Shown piece after piece: positions 31,339 through 42,889 of a DNA stretch of 64,000 nucleotides. The position numbers and the translations under genes are program-made. The first letter of the stretch is position 1. The number at the start of each line of letters is the position of its first letter. The notes beneath the pieces were generated by a model that saw nothing but the letters and a program-made list of their open reading frames with translations, was not told where the DNA came from and did not search any database. This DNA comes from Chaetoderma sp. LZ-2023a (Eukaryota > Mollusca > Caudofoveata > Chaetodermatida > Chaetodermatidae): assembly GCA_034401795.1 (NCBI GenBank), contig CM067374.1, forward strand, positions 92,193,222 through 92,257,221. The letters run 5' to 3'.

Positions 31339-33099
31339 CGTTGGAGGCCGTCTGACCTTCCACATGCAAGAGTGGGAGTGGATTACTCAGGGCCGCTCAG
31401 TCTTGCGAAGGCTTTCTGTCGGTTACCATTCCGACTGGATTTCAAATCAGCCTGTCTCTGGTTCCGATCTGGACTCAAAATTCAAGAGATCCACATCAAC
31501 GGTTGTGTATACAGGAAGAAATTCAATCCCTCATACTAAAACACGCTATTCAACCTGCACAAAAATGTTTGGGTTATTATTCAACCGTGTTCCAAGTGAC
31601 AAAAAGCACTGGAGGGTGGAGACCAATTCTCAACCTCAAACCTCTCAACAGATTTATCCTCACACCAAGTTTCAAAATGGAAACTGTAAGAACGGTGTTA
31701 GCAGGATTGAGGAGGGGAATGTGGACAGCATCAATTGATCTAAAAGATGCCTATTTTCACATTCCCATTGCGAAGAGCTTTCGTTGGTTCCTGAGATTTG
31801 CATTCCAGGGCCGCCAATGGGAATTCAGGGTTCTCCCATTTGGTATATCGACGGCTCCTCGGGTCTTCACTCGAGTGGTCCAAGCTATGATGTCATACCT
31901 CCGGAGGAGACACAGCAATCCAGACATACATAGACGACTGGCTGTTAAAAGCAAGCACTCAAGAAAGTCTATCAGCAAATCTGGAGATAGGTTTGAAAAC
32001 TTACAGATCTAGGCTCGACAATCAACTTTCAAAAATCAGAACTGACTCCATCCCAGAAGTTTGTTTACCTGGACATGTTCTTCGATCTAGAGATAGGATA
32101 TGTTTACCCATCTCAAGAGAGAGTATAAGTATTCATCTCAGTCATACAGTCAGTGTGCAACAGTCGTCATGTCCTGGTACGGGTCTACTTGAGAATTTTG
32201 GAGTTGATGGTTTCTTTGGAACCAGTCATTCCACAGGCAGCCTTACACCAGCGGCCGATCAAGTTATTTCTCATGACACAGTGGAACCAGAGTACGGATT
32301 TCCTGGACTCAAATGTGTCAGTGTTGGAACCTCTTATTCACCACTTTCAGTGGTGGATGAAGAGAGAAAATCTCCTGGCGGGGTGATGTTGTCACCTCCC
32401 CACCCTCAGTTAACGATGTACACAGATGCATCAATGGAGGGATGGGAAGTTTGCCTGGAAAAAAACAAGGGCTTTGGAATCTGGATCAGTCAAAAGAACA
32501 TATCAATCTGCTGGAAATGCGAGCAGTAGTCTTAGCCATGGAACACTTCCTAGAGAAGGTCAAGGGCAAGAGTGTTCTGGTTCGATCAGACAATGCAACA
32601 GTAGTGACTTAAATAAACCACCAGGGTGGAGCGAAGTCACCCAGTCTCTGTATGATGACGTGGAAACTGCTTTGCAGGTGCCTAGATCATGGGATTTCCC
32701 TAAATCTATTAGCAGACTCATTGAGCCAAAGAATGAGCATTCTTCCCACAGAATGGCAACTAAGGTAATGTGTGGCAGATCGCCTGTTCAACCACTGGGG
32801 CAAACCCAACATAGATTTATTCGCAACGACCAAGAATGCGAAGATGACGTACATCTCTCCGATTCCAGATCCGAACCCTTCGCATTCCCACCAGCAATCC
32901 TGATTCCAAAAGTTCTCCAGAAAATCTGGCAGCAGGAATACCAAGTGCTTCTGATCGCCCCAAATTGGTCAAGCCGATCATGGTATATGGATCTGCTGGA
33001 CCTTCTGGTCTGCAATCCTGTTCCTCTGCCTAAGATGGACAACATAATCTTCCAGGGCAAGGCCTTGCATAACAACCCGTCAATGTTCCAATTAACTGT
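31339..33099 (+). pseudogene. DIRS B2 RT-RNase H-methyltransferase remnant
   Basis: VGGRLTFHMQEWEWITQ opens the ORF. RT follows in the 31503 frame: TGGWRPILNLKPLNRFIL, ASIDLKDAYFHIPI, LPFGISTAPRVFTRVV. A shift just before the catalytic YIDD region moves that motif out of frame. RNase H pieces (MYTDASMEGW, HINLLEMRAVVLAM, an in-frame stop after VRSDNATVVT) are scattered over three frames. The methyltransferase block is recognisable (NHWGKPNIDLFATT, FPPAILIPKVLQKI, VLLIAPNWS, LDLLVCNP). Confidence 0.85.
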
Positions 33100-34113
33100 G
33101 TGGATGTTGTCAAGGAATCAGCAGTTAAGGAGGGCTTTTCTGAGCAAGCAGCCATGTTTATGGCAAAAGCCAGAATGGGGTCAACCTCCAGAGCATATAA
33201 TTATAAAATCAACAGATTTGCTGAATGGTGCTCAAAAAGATGTATTAATCCAATGGAAGCATCTATTCAGGTAGTAGCCGATTTCCTCTGTCACCTTTTT
33301 TATGCCTATAGCCTCAAGCCTAACTCTATTGCTGGCTACAAGTCAGCTTTAATGTCAGTTATCCCTTGCTTGGCTAATAGGGGAAGCGATGAAGTATGTA
33401 ATCTAAATACTTTAATCAAAGGCATGGGTAATCTAAGACCAAGGAATCCTCCAGTGATTTCGCCTTGGAGTTTATCGCTAGTACTTCAAGTCTTAGCAGA
33501 TAAACTCTTTCAACCACTAAGCTCCATTTCCATGAAAATATTAATGCTTAAAACAGTTTTTCTGATTGCTGCAGCTTCAGCCAGATGAAGAAGTGAAATA
33601 CATGCTTTGTCAGCAGAGCCAGACCGTTTTGTGGTTACAGGGGAAGGCCTTAGGCTTCTACCTAGAGTTAACTTTATGGCGAAAAACCAGTCTTTAAAAT
33701 ATCCTGGTCAGCCTATAGTTTTACCTGCTTTATCTAGGTTTGATCCTAAGTCAAAGGCTTGGTGTCCAGTCCATGCATTAACACATAAACAATGTACACA
33801 GGAATGGCGGACGGACCCTAGTGCTTTATGGCTATCTTACATTGAACCCCGTGGGAGAGCTTCTAAAGATACCATTTCTAGGTGGATTGTGGAATGCATC
33901 CAGCATTGCCACAAAGCCGCCACGGGAAAATAAGTTGACATGGCCAAGGCTCACAGTGTCCTTGGCGTAGTGGCATCCACAGCTCTGTTTAACGGAGTGC
34001 TGGTGGATGACATTGTGTCAGTAGCACAATGGCACTGTGAGTCTAGTTTTACAGATCATTACTTCCATGATACGTCAAATCCACTTGCCTTATGGATTTT
34101 ACATAAACGTTAA
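33100..34113 (+). pseudogene. DIRS B2 tyrosine recombinase, inactive
   Basis: It begins at the ATG of MDVVKESAVKEGFSEQ, as in A1. It is open to 33588, where the Arg I codon region reads AASAR followed by a TGA (a CGA in the intact form, judging by A1 and B1). A second stop follows ATGK at about 33932. The H-x-x-R box has become AHSVLGVV, losing its Arg, whereas Trp and Tyr remain (AQWHCESSFTDHYFHD). Three independent hits on catalytic or framing positions make it dead. Confidence 0.9.
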
Positions 34114-34606
34114 ATCTGTATATATGTGTAAATATTGTATATAAGGCCGTTAAGTACCTATCATCGCCAGCGGTAATTAAAGGGAATCTTGTCAAAATAG
34201 GTTAGTCCTATATTTGGTGATGGTTATATTTTGTCATGTTTTTTATTACTTACTAAAATGGTGATGGTTTTGTGTTCTTTGTGGTTCCATCTGAGAGTAT
34301 ACAAAATGAAGCTTTCGTCCGATGTCTTATAGTACTTTAGCACAAGTACGTGGAGAGCGTATAGGACATTGAGGTCATCGCTCCCTCTTTAAATGAGGGA
34401 GGGGAGCAGATGTTAAACGGTCATTACTCTCAACATCGGTCGTGTTATCCGATGTCCAAATCATTTCCTGATTGTGTTTACATACGCAATTTCAGATGTT
34501 TGTTGTACTCCAAAAGCAAAAGAGCTTGCTCTTCCGAGGATGAGCCGGTCTTCTGACCTTCGCCTCCCTCCCGCCGAATTCTCTTACAAATTCTGGCTAT
34601 ATCTTA

Positions 34607-34695
34607 GAGTATCAGGGCGGTAAGTATACTCTTGATGTGACATAAACGAAATCATGGATTTCTTTTTTCACGAGAGAGTTGATACTTACCACCCA
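34607..34695. repeat. ICR of DIRS B2 (complete)
   Basis: GAGTATCAGGGCGGTAAGTA followed by CTCTTGATGTGACATAAACG complements the left edge as seen in B1. TTTCTTTTTTCACGAGAGAG followed by TTGATACTTACCACCC complements the right edge at 34917-34972. Confidence 0.88.
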
Positions 34696-34983
34696 CGATC
34701 CCGGCCTCTCCGTCCCACAGAAGCTCGGTCTATCGGCGTTTTATGTTGCAATTAGGTCAGCCAATATTTTGGAATAGGATGAGTCGGCCCCACGCATGTG
34801 TGAGTTTGGGCTGCACATCCGCTGGGCTGTCAGTTGTGTAACCTGCCCAGTGGGGGTGGTTTCTTTTTAATTCTGAGTATTATTGAAGCTAGATCGATAT
34901 TTAGGAAATATCATAGAGTATCAGGGTGGTAAGTATCAACTCTTGTGTAAAAAGAAATCTGTGATTTCTTTTAAGTTCTTGCA

Positions 34984-35430
34984 TTGAGTCATATTGCAGA
35001 AAACTACCATAAGGAAGAAGGTCAAATAAAGAACAATTCAACCGAGGTTGACTTTGAAGAACTGAAGCATATCATTAAAACCACAAGAACCACCAGCAGG
35101 CAGCATAATGATGCAATACACAGCCTAATTAGGGATGATCAGACATGTATCTTCAGATTGAGGACTGGTCACAATCGTCTCAATGCACATCTTCACTGTC
35201 TCAAGATTACAGATTCTGCACTTTGTGAGTGTCAGCAGGCAAAAGAAACAGCAGAACATCTCTTGCAGCACTGCCAGCGATATGAACAGGCTAGGAGATG
35301 CTTCTGGCCTATTGAAGTATCTTTTGAAGAGAAGAGAAGATCTGAGTAGACGGAGACAGTTTGATGACCACTTCAGCTTTCATGCATCAAATAAGGAAAA
35401 CAGTACTGTCATGAGAAAGATGAACGCAAG
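34984..35430 (+). pseudogene. LINE 3' fragment
   Basis: The frame reads FRLRTGHNRLNAHLHCLKIT, then C-E-C-Q-Q-A-K-E-T-A-E-H-L-L-Q-H-C. This is the C-x-C...E-T-x-x-H-x(3)-C knuckle and arginine-rich block found after the RT in jockey/I-type and related LINE ORFs. The RT core is missing. It is wedged between the right edge of DIRS B2 and the tail of DIRS C. Confidence 0.75.
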
Positions 35431-35434
35431 AAGA

Positions 35435-35603
35435 AGCCATCAGTTGTGTTATCCGATGTTCAAATCTTTTTGAACCTGGTTGTATTTTCACACAATTTCA
35501 GAAGTTTAAGTGCCTTAAGCGCAGAAAAGCGCATAGGGAAGAGCTGGTCTTTTGACCTCGCCTCCCTCCCGCTGAATTCTCTGATGAATTCTGGCAATAT
35601 CAA
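35435..35603 (+). other. 3' noncoding tail of DIRS family C
   Basis: TGTTATCCGATGTTCAAATC through GACCTCGCCTCCCTCCCGC is the family-C counterpart of B2 34440-34600 and B1 17370-17525, at clearly lower identity than B1 and B2 share. Confidence 0.75.
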
Positions 35604-35699
35604 AGAGTGTTAGGGAGGTAAGTATACTCTTGAAGTGAAATAAACGAAATCACGCATTTCTTTTTTAACGAGAGAGTTGATACTTACCTCCCTAACACG
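35604..35699. repeat. ICR of DIRS family C
   Basis: TGTTAGGGAGGTAAGTATAC then TCTTGAAGTGAAATAAACG complements the left edge at 21478. TTTCTTTTTTAACGAGAGAG then TTGATACTTACCTCCC complements the right edge at 35920-35978. Confidence 0.9.
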
Positions 35700-35759
35700 G
35701 ACCCGGCCTCCGCCCCACAGAGGCTCGGTCTTCAGGCTTTCTTAAAGTTGCATAGTGTC

Positions 35760-35978
35760 AGCCAAAAAATTAGTCCGAGGAAGTGCTAGTCTGCGCATGC
35801 GCGAGGTTGGGGCTGGCATCTGCCAGACTGTCATCTGACTATCTGCCCAGTAGGGGCACCTAACTTTTTTAATCTGATTGTTTATTGAGTGAAAGTCGAT
35901 ATTTGGAAATATCAAAGAGTGTTACGGAGGTAAGTATCAACTCTCTCGTGAAAAAAGAAATCCATGACTTTATTTATT
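35760..35978 (-). repeat. right inverted terminal repeat of DIRS family C
   Basis: This is the complement of 21478-21660 (shared phrases CTAGTCTGCGCATGCGCGAG and GCCCAGTAGGGGCACCTAAC). The outer core is GGAGGTAAGTATCAACTC. Confidence 0.9.
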
Positions 35979-36271
35979 TGATAAAGTGCTTGGAACCCTG
36001 CTACTGATCTAGCTCTAATTTTCCCACAACAAAAGTGGTTTTCCAGACTTAGGCCATGATCTGGATTTTAAAAAATGGATCCGGATCACATCAAATTCTG
36101 GATTTATGGATATCTCGAAAACTACAGCCTGATTTGACTCAAATTTTAACAAAGTTTTCGCCATACATTAGAATTCCAGAACTGGTAGTGATTGGGAAAA
36201 TTTGAATTTTTTAAATTGTGACAAAAATGGCAGGGCGAGATTCTGCTATCGCTGCTTGCTTTTGTTTGTAG

Positions 36272-36376
36272 GTGCAGTCAGATTTACGTGGTGCTCTGTT
36301 TAACCTGGCCTTGCTGCTGAATAATGACCTCAATAGACCGCTAGAAGCAGAACCATATCTCGAGGCATTATTACAG
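36272..36376 (+). CDS. TMTC3: TMTC3 exon G
   Basis: The acceptor is TTTTGTTTGTAG and the donor CAG|GTAACT. The exon is 35 whole codons: VQSDLRGALFNLALLLNNDL then NRPLEAEPYLEALLQ, the canonical A-L-F-N-L-A-L TPR helix of TMTC3. It follows exon F in phase 0. Confidence 0.95.
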
Positions 36377-37679
36377 GTAACTAGTCCATTAAACCTTTCA
36401 CCCCTGAAATCCCAGAATCTCCATTTCAACACAAGCATGCGCAACATTATGGCTCAAATATAACTTAGAATGTTTCCAAAAGAAAATTAAACATACTGTC
36501 GAATATTTTGGACTTAATTTGATTAAAAGCCATTGCTACCTAAAGCAGCAATGGCTTCCAATCAAATTAACTCCAAAATATTCAATTGAAGATTTCTTGC
36601 ATTGTGTTCAAAATTGTACTAGCGAACATGTTTCTGTTTTTGTTTGCAAACATGATAATTTAGTTATGAGTTGTACTGTACTAGGCCTCAATGGCTGAGT
36701 GAGCAGGCCCCATTCTACTTGTGGTGCTGTATGCCCTCCGCCGTTTAGCCTGCCATCACTCGATGACTGAGTGAGCCGACCATGTCATAGTCGTGGCGTG
36801 GAAGGCCTGCCTCTGTATAGTCTGTCATCCCTCAGTCGCTGTTATACTCACATCACCAAGTACCCTTGTTTGTACAAGAAAACTTGATTATTATGAAAAT
36901 AATTGATTGGAAGACATGCTCTCTTTCAGTAACTGAATATAGCTGACCATGTAGAAAATGTATTCAATCTTCCAAAGTCTTACTGTGTTTACAAATAAAT
37001 ATTTCTTGCACCATAGCGCTTTAACACTGAAGCTGGCCAAAGATGGCTTCTGCAGTGGTCTTGAGAAAATGTCTATTTAAAACAGACCAAGAGCAGACTA
37101 TCTTTTAGCTCAGCTGACCAAAATTGTCAAGTGAGCTTATGCCGTGGCAACCGCCTATCTGTCTGTATGTCTGTCAAATCTTTCTTTAAACTTGTCAAGA
37201 ACCACTGGATCGATTTCATTTATATTTGGCAGGAAGAATCACCCCACCCCACGTTTTTTCTCTTCCATAGTGTATCCCCATAGCACCCCTAGGATTAGCC
37301 ACACCAATAGTATAGCCTCATCCAGATCGAGATACATATTGGAATGTTTTGGGGCATAGCTAGAAATGGATTCATCTATTGCTTTCAGTGCGCCAGATAA
37401 CTTTCTTCAGTTGGGAGTACGGTACTCCTTAATTTTTCAACTGATGTGTACCGCAAATTCATGAGGCGTACAAGACTTGTTGGTACTGAATATTGACCCT
37501 TACTGGACAATTATCCTCCTCCCCTAGGATAATTTTTTCTGTGTAATCTGTTGTTCGGTTACACAAATTTGTTACACCAATTTCATTAGGCATAATTAAA
37601 AAAAACCACATTCACTGAAATTATTTAGCATAAAGTTTTTTTTAAATGTAGCTCCACATAACTAGATTTATTTATTCTC
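36377..37679. other. intron with repeat relics
   Basis: A palindromic relic of the MITE-A core lies at 36498-36584. A two-unit degenerate duplication around GACTGAGTGAGC lies at 36685-36835. A 5' fragment of the hairpin-ended repeat (AGCTTATGCCGTGGCAACCG) lies at 37108-37370. No gene is seen. Confidence 0.6.
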
Positions 37680-38115
37680 TGCCAGATGGAAAGACCAATA
37701 ACCTATATAATAGTACATTTAATAATAGTACATTTATAATGCGCTGAAATCCATGCATGTAATGCATGCTCTAAGCGCTTACAATTGATATTTATGTATA
37801 AGCCTGTTTAAAAAGATATGTCTTGAGATTTGATTTGAAACTGGATAGAGTGGGAGAGATTTTAATATCAAATGGTAAATTATTCCAGTTAGACGAAGCA
37901 GCAAAAGAGAAAGTTTTGTGGCCATATGTTTTTGTGCAAACGTTTGGAATTTCTAATAACATTTGATCTGCAGATCTGAGTTGCCGAGGAGGATTGTATA
38001 TCTGTACAAGCTCAGACAGATAATCTGGCGCAGAGCCGTAAACACACCGATATGTTAGACTTAGAATTTTGAACAGTATATATATTTTTGAAAAGTTCAG
38101 CATGTCTACTTTCAA
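37680..38115 (-). pseudogene. CR1-like LINE 3' end
   Basis: On the minus strand the frame (38115-37792) reads ILSLTYRCVYGSAPDYLSEL, LRSADQMLLEIP, TYGHKTFSFAASSNWNNLPF, then SFKSNLKTYLF. This is the conserved extreme C terminus of CR1-group LINE polymerases. A short 3' UTR follows with AAGCGCTTAGAGC and GCGCATTATAAATG, the usual tail of that group. The RT core is absent through 5' truncation, so this is a typical dead-on-arrival copy. Confidence 0.85.
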
Positions 38116-38439
38116 GAAAAATAAGTTTCATAGTGATCAAAGACAGTTTTGAAACTGGGCCACTGCAGAAGCGGTTTTTGGCTGATATGAGGGTTAAAAG
38201 GTTAAACTATGGTAGACACCTCCCCCCACCCGCCCCACCCCACACCCCCCCAACCCAAAGGTATTTCCTAAGGCCAGCATGCATTCAAGAGCAGCCAATG
38301 TTACAATTACATGTTCTAGTTGGGTCAGGGTGTGTGGTACTCATTACTATTGAGGGGCTAACTAACTAACTGTTCAGTCATGTCAACCAGATTTTAATTC
38401 TGAATAAAAATCTATTTTTGTATCAAAGGTTTGTTTATC

Positions 38440-38646
38440 TTAACCCTTACCACTCTGATGTCAAAATTTAAAATTTTCAAATTAAATTGAAAGTTGAACT
38501 GGTGTTCATTTTTTAACAAATTTGGTGGAAGATGGTGCTGTCGTAGACAGCTACATTGTCCACCAAAATTGTTGAAAAATGCACATCACTTTCTTTGCTA
38601 TTGACACAATAAAAGATAGAATATTGACATCAAAGTGGTTAGGGTT
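38440..38646. mobile_element. MITE-B copy (TTAACCCTTACC termini)
   Basis: This is a 206-bp element with inverted ends TTAACCCTTACCACTCTGAT and ATCAAAGTGGTTAGGGTTAA and a second palindrome in the middle (TTTGGTGGAAGATGGTGCTG to its complement). Copies lie at 45842-46047 and 50601-50809. The TTAA at both ends may be the target duplication. Confidence 0.85.
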
Positions 38647-39949
38647 AAACCTGGTTGTGTTATATGATATGGACACGATTAGCCAAAAGAGATACACTAT
38701 CATTCTAAAGCCTATATCTCTGTGGCATACTGGCGAATAAATAAATATTATTGCTGTAATAATACTTACAAGTCATTCTGAATTCTGAGATTTGTTTTCA
38801 AGGATGTATATTTAGAAGCTACATTTGTAGTAGTTTGACTGAAAGAAATTGCAGACAGCAATTAATCAGTTATGGAGGTCACAGCCAAATTCTTTTCAAA
38901 ATAATAATCAGAGCTTCAACTATATCATATATATATATATCATTGACATTGGATATAACATAGACCGAAAACTGTTAACATTCCACATTTTCATGGAGCC
39001 TTTCTTTATTTAGAAGCGAAATTCCAGTTTTTTTGCTTCCTATTTGATTAAGATGGGATTACGGTATAGAAGCGCTGACAAGATAGGTTATTGCAATTAG
39101 AATATTGTTCATTTAATCGTGGCAAGTATTTTACTTTAAAATATAATCCCAGGTTAAGAGCTAATATATTGTTTACTGTAATAAGAGATCTTTTAATATT
39201 TGCCAGTAAACTAAATCATGTGAATAGAACTTGCATGTGTTATTGGTAGACTCAGGGTAATGCTTTTGGTCTGCAGAAATTGTTGTAAATTTCATATTAA
39301 GTTATTAAAAGTTATTTCTATAATTACCTCTCCAAATAAAATAAGTGTGAAAGAACAAGTTTTTACAAATATTTCTGCATATTTTGCCGTATCTAATGAG
39401 ATCTTAACAATTGAAAAACCTTCCATCTCCACTCATATGTTATCCGTAATTTAGAAAATGCCATGTAAGATATGCCTTCGTGGAGATTCAGAGTTTCTGA
39501 AAGACAAACTCGGTTTATATTGTCGCGGTTGATTATGGTCTGGGTCAAACTTATCACCATTCATGGTTATGACGGCTGCTGTCATGACTGGAAAAGTTAT
39601 GCTTATAATCCTATTTCCAACTAAAATATGTGTTGAACAACTAAGGTCCGGTGATATTTTAGCTCATTTGGCAATATGTACGAAAACAATATCAATAAAA
39701 TTTTTTTCATTTACTCGTATATATAGATGCATATAGATAACGCAGAGGTCTTGTAATAAAGCAAAGATTACCCTCTTGCGGAGATGGAGATTATAACGTT
39801 TCACCGATTTTACGAGTGCTTTTGTCTGTACGTCATAACCCGTGACGCAGATACCGCCATCTTTGTTTACCGCATATCGCGCGCATTGCACTATGGGACT
39901 GTTTGGGGGCAGTCGATCGTGCGGGCATAAACAAATGCATGTGAATGTA
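38647..39949. other. intron, no gene seen
   Basis: This is AT-rich sequence with an (AT) run at about 38925-38943 and a relic of the MITE-A core at about 38818-38910. No coding or RNA gene signal was recognised. Confidence 0.55.
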
Positions 39950-40161
39950 TGGTTTTATGCTCATATCAGCCAAAAATGACTTCTGCAGTGGTCTTGAGAA
40001 ATGTTTTTGCAGACCGAGGGAAGAATATTTTTGAAAATTTACCATTGGAATGAGTGGCTCGATAACCGAGCCAGTCATTTGAGTGGTAAATTTTCAAAAA
40101 TGGTCTTGTCTTGGTCTGCAAATGGACATTTTCTTTGAGAATTTGATGGTTAAAGGGTTAA
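39950..40161. mobile_element. foldback element (GAGCCAGTC family)
   Basis: Long inverted arms (TGCAGACCGAGGGAAGAATA to TGGTCTTGTCTTGGTCTGCA) surround a perfect centre TGGCTCGATAACCGAGCCA. The unit ends in TTAAAGGGTTAA. Confidence 0.8.
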
Positions 40162-41764
40162 ACAGAATTGGCCTTCTCCGAAAACCTCCCTTGCCCCACC
40201 CATGCAGCTTATAGCCCCGGGCTGGATTCACAAAACATATTAAGCATAGGAACATGCCTAATGATTAAGCGTAACTAACAAATGCAGTATTGTGATTGGG
40301 CCATAGCTGATTGTCTACTTCACACAAGGTATACGTTAGGTATGCTTCGTGAATATGTAACACCCCACCCACCCATTCATGGACACTACATATATATTAT
40401 TTACAAAACAGACACCTACATATCACAGGATTATAGTATGACCCATCAGAACAGTCATTCCTGAAAGCTTGATTATTCTACCCTCCCCCCACCCCCCCTC
40501 CTCCCCACTAGCAACAACACCCCACCCAAACACACATTATTATTTATTAACTATCTATGGCAATATATGAATAAATAATTGTTGAAATTTCGTCATTCTT
40601 GGCTCAAGTCTTCCTAAGACATCCTCTAGCAATTTGATGTTTAAAAATCAATCATTTCAGGTGATTTAAGATAGTTTTTTAAAATAATTTATTTGAAATT
40701 GGCTGGAGAACGCTCCCCCTGTATAATCAACACAACTCATTGACGAATCGGGCAATAATACACGATTTTCTGAAGTAATTTATTTGAAATGCGCTGGGGA
40801 ACACCCCCACCCCTATATAATCAATGCAATTCATTGAAAATCAGGCAATAATACACACGTTTGATAGCGCCGTCGTGCGTATACTGTTCGTCAATCTCCC
40901 CGCTAAATTTGCTTAAATGTCCAATTTTTCCACAAAAATATTCCAAGCCCCTTTTTTCTGCTTAGAACCCCAAAAGAAACCCTTTTCACGGCGCTTATGT
41001 TTTTAAGATTGTAGGCTAATCCTGTTCGTCAATCTATTTAGGAAATCCGCTTTACGCGCCATGACGAAAAAAGCTGCATAATTAAAATATAATTTTTAAT
41101 AATTTAATTTTAAATAAATAATGCATTTAAGATGCATGTTTTGTGAAGCAAACTCAACAATTATATTTTAAAATCTGGCAATAATGTCAGCGCTGAAAGA
41201 TTGTCGGCGGCGGTTCGTCAGTCTCTCCCCCGGAATGCATATTTAGCGTTCATTTTCAGTTTATTTCAGTTTATTTATATCTAATATATGAGCAGGGTAC
41301 GTTTATATTTTAGTTAAGTATCTCAATATAATTGTATTCGCTTTAAAATAAGTGTCGTGGAATCTCTACACTATTCATTCATAGGGGAAGAGAAAGACGA
41401 TATAGCCATTACTACAAGCGACGTTACTGGCCGACGTCATTTTAATACACACTGCCCCCAAACGCTCCCACAATGCAATGCGCTTCGAAAGTTCGCACGA
41501 GTCACGTGGTTAAAATCGGTCATCTGCGAAACGGGTTATTGGATGTGATTAGAGCGTAGATGCCCCTTCGTGTAATTGAGTATATTTGATAATGGCAACA
41601 GGCCAATATGGACAGTTTAATACACCGATGCATACTGTATTTACATGAGGCGTACATGGTGCACATGAATATTTAAATATCTGCATACATGGACAATTTC
41701 TATTCATACAGTACGCTTGTACATGCCTTACCTGGTGCGCTGATGGCTTTGTTTTAATTTCCAG
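40162..41764. other. intron, tandem 90-bp duplication, no gene
   Basis: Two diverged direct repeats (about 40680-40770 and 40775-40860) share AATTTATTTGAAAT, GGGAACACC/GAGAACGCT and GGCAATAATACAC. Nothing else is recognised. Confidence 0.6.
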
Positions 41765-41848
41765 TACTATCCAGATCATATCAAAGGCCTTACCTTGATG
41801 GGCGACATCAATGTTAATGTGAAGAAGAATTTAAAGGCAGCTGAACAG
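41765..41848 (+). CDS. TMTC3: TMTC3 exon H
   Basis: The acceptor is TTTAATTTCCAG and the donor CAG|GTATAT. The exon is 28 whole codons, YYPDHIKGLTLMGDINVNVK then KNLKAAEQ, matching the YYPDHIKGL stretch of TMTC3. Confidence 0.95.
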
Positions 41849-42049
41849 GTATATATTATTCAATGCATTCTTTCTCAAAATATGTCCATCTCAGGGTAAT
41901 CAAATCAAAATGCTGTTGAATATTTTGAAAATATAGTACAGCTGAGAAATAACTTAGAATGTTTCCAAGACAAAATAAAATGTGCTGGTGAATATTTTGA
42001 ACATTATTTGATCGGAAAGACATTTCTGCCTTATCTTCTAATAGAGGTT

Positions 42050-42455
42050 ACCAGTTTACCCAACAATCATATGATGTCATAATCATCTATGTGACATGCA
42101 GGCTGACATCATAATCGATTACATCATGAATGATGTAGATAAGTTCGGCATGAATGCATAATTGATGCTGGACTAAGCGTTGTTCTACGAATTGTATGTC
42201 TACTATTTAATAAATATGCTGTTGAATATTTCGAAACAAATTTAACTGGGTGTCGCTGCTGAAACAATAGGCAGCAATAGCAGTCAAATCAGTTTGTTAA
42301 TGTTCAATAGCTTACCTGTATAGTTTTCTGGAAATTGAGATGCATAGAGTGCAAAAATCGATTGATCCCAACACGGGCAAAACATGGGTGGAGCTTGGCT
42401 AAAGATGGGTGGGGTTGGGGTGGTAGCATAGCTAAAACTGGATTCCTCCATATTG
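42050..42455 (+). mobile_element. MITE-A copy
   Basis: The left arm has ATCATATGATGTCATAATCA and GAATTGTATGTCTAC, the palindrome lies at about 42224-42305, and the right end is CTAAAACTGGATTCCTCCAT. Confidence 0.82.
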
Positions 42456-42554
42456 TTCAAATTATTCGACAGAACATTTCTTTCTATTTTTATTTTGGAA
42501 ACTTGTTGCATTATTTCTGCGCTGTTATTTGATCTCGCAGTACCATGTTTGCTT

Positions 42555-42793
42555 TAACCCTTTAACCCGTGAATTTGTTTTTAAAATTTTTTTTTTTCTC
42601 ATAGAAAATGTCCATTTGCAGACCAAGAGAAAACTGTTTTTGAAAGTTTACCACTGCAATGACTGGCTCGATAACCGAGCCAGTCATTCCAGTAGTAAAT
42701 TCTCAAAAATAGGCTTCTCTTGGCTAGCAAATGGACATTAAATAAGCTAATATTTAAATTTTCATGACCAAATTTAGCCATTAAACGGTTATA
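42555..42793. mobile_element. foldback element (GAGCCAGTC family)
   Basis: The unit runs from TTTAACCCGTGAATTTG to TTTAGCCATTAAACGGTTA. Inverted arms at 42608-42739 contain ACTGGCTCGATAACCGAGCC at the centre. It ends about 100 bp before TMTC3 exon I. Confidence 0.82.
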
Positions 42794-42889
42794 AAGCCAC
42801 CTTTTTTTGGCCACATAAAACAGGTAGGTGGTCTCTGAGGCAGGTTTTATTGTATTCTTGTATTGAGTATTATTCAATGCGAATTTCAG

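Larger units (their letters stand above)
29665..34972 (+). mobile_element. DIRS element B2, 5'-truncated and decayed
   Basis: The gag-like remnant, RT/RH/MT remnant, recombinase, ICR and right end are in family-B order. The left end and the ORF1 zinc domain are missing: the sequence passes straight from the Polinton-block gene into mid-ORF1. The recombinase and tail are nearly identical to B1 at DNA level (33650-34600 against 16530-17530). Multiple stops and shifts occur throughout. Confidence 0.85.
21478..35978 (+). mobile_element. composite locus bounded by DIRS family-C ends
   Basis: The left edge (TTTCACTTCAAGCGTATACT, then TACCTCCCTAACAC) and the right edge at 35760-35978 are inverted copies over roughly 170 bp. 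A family-C ICR lies at 35604-35699, containing the complements of both. Between them lie Polinton-like genes, a truncated DIRS B2 and a LINE scrap. The simplest reading is one family-C element broken up by later insertions and recombination with the related family B. A single hybrid element is not proven. It occupies the intron between TMTC3 exons F and G. Confidence 0.7.
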
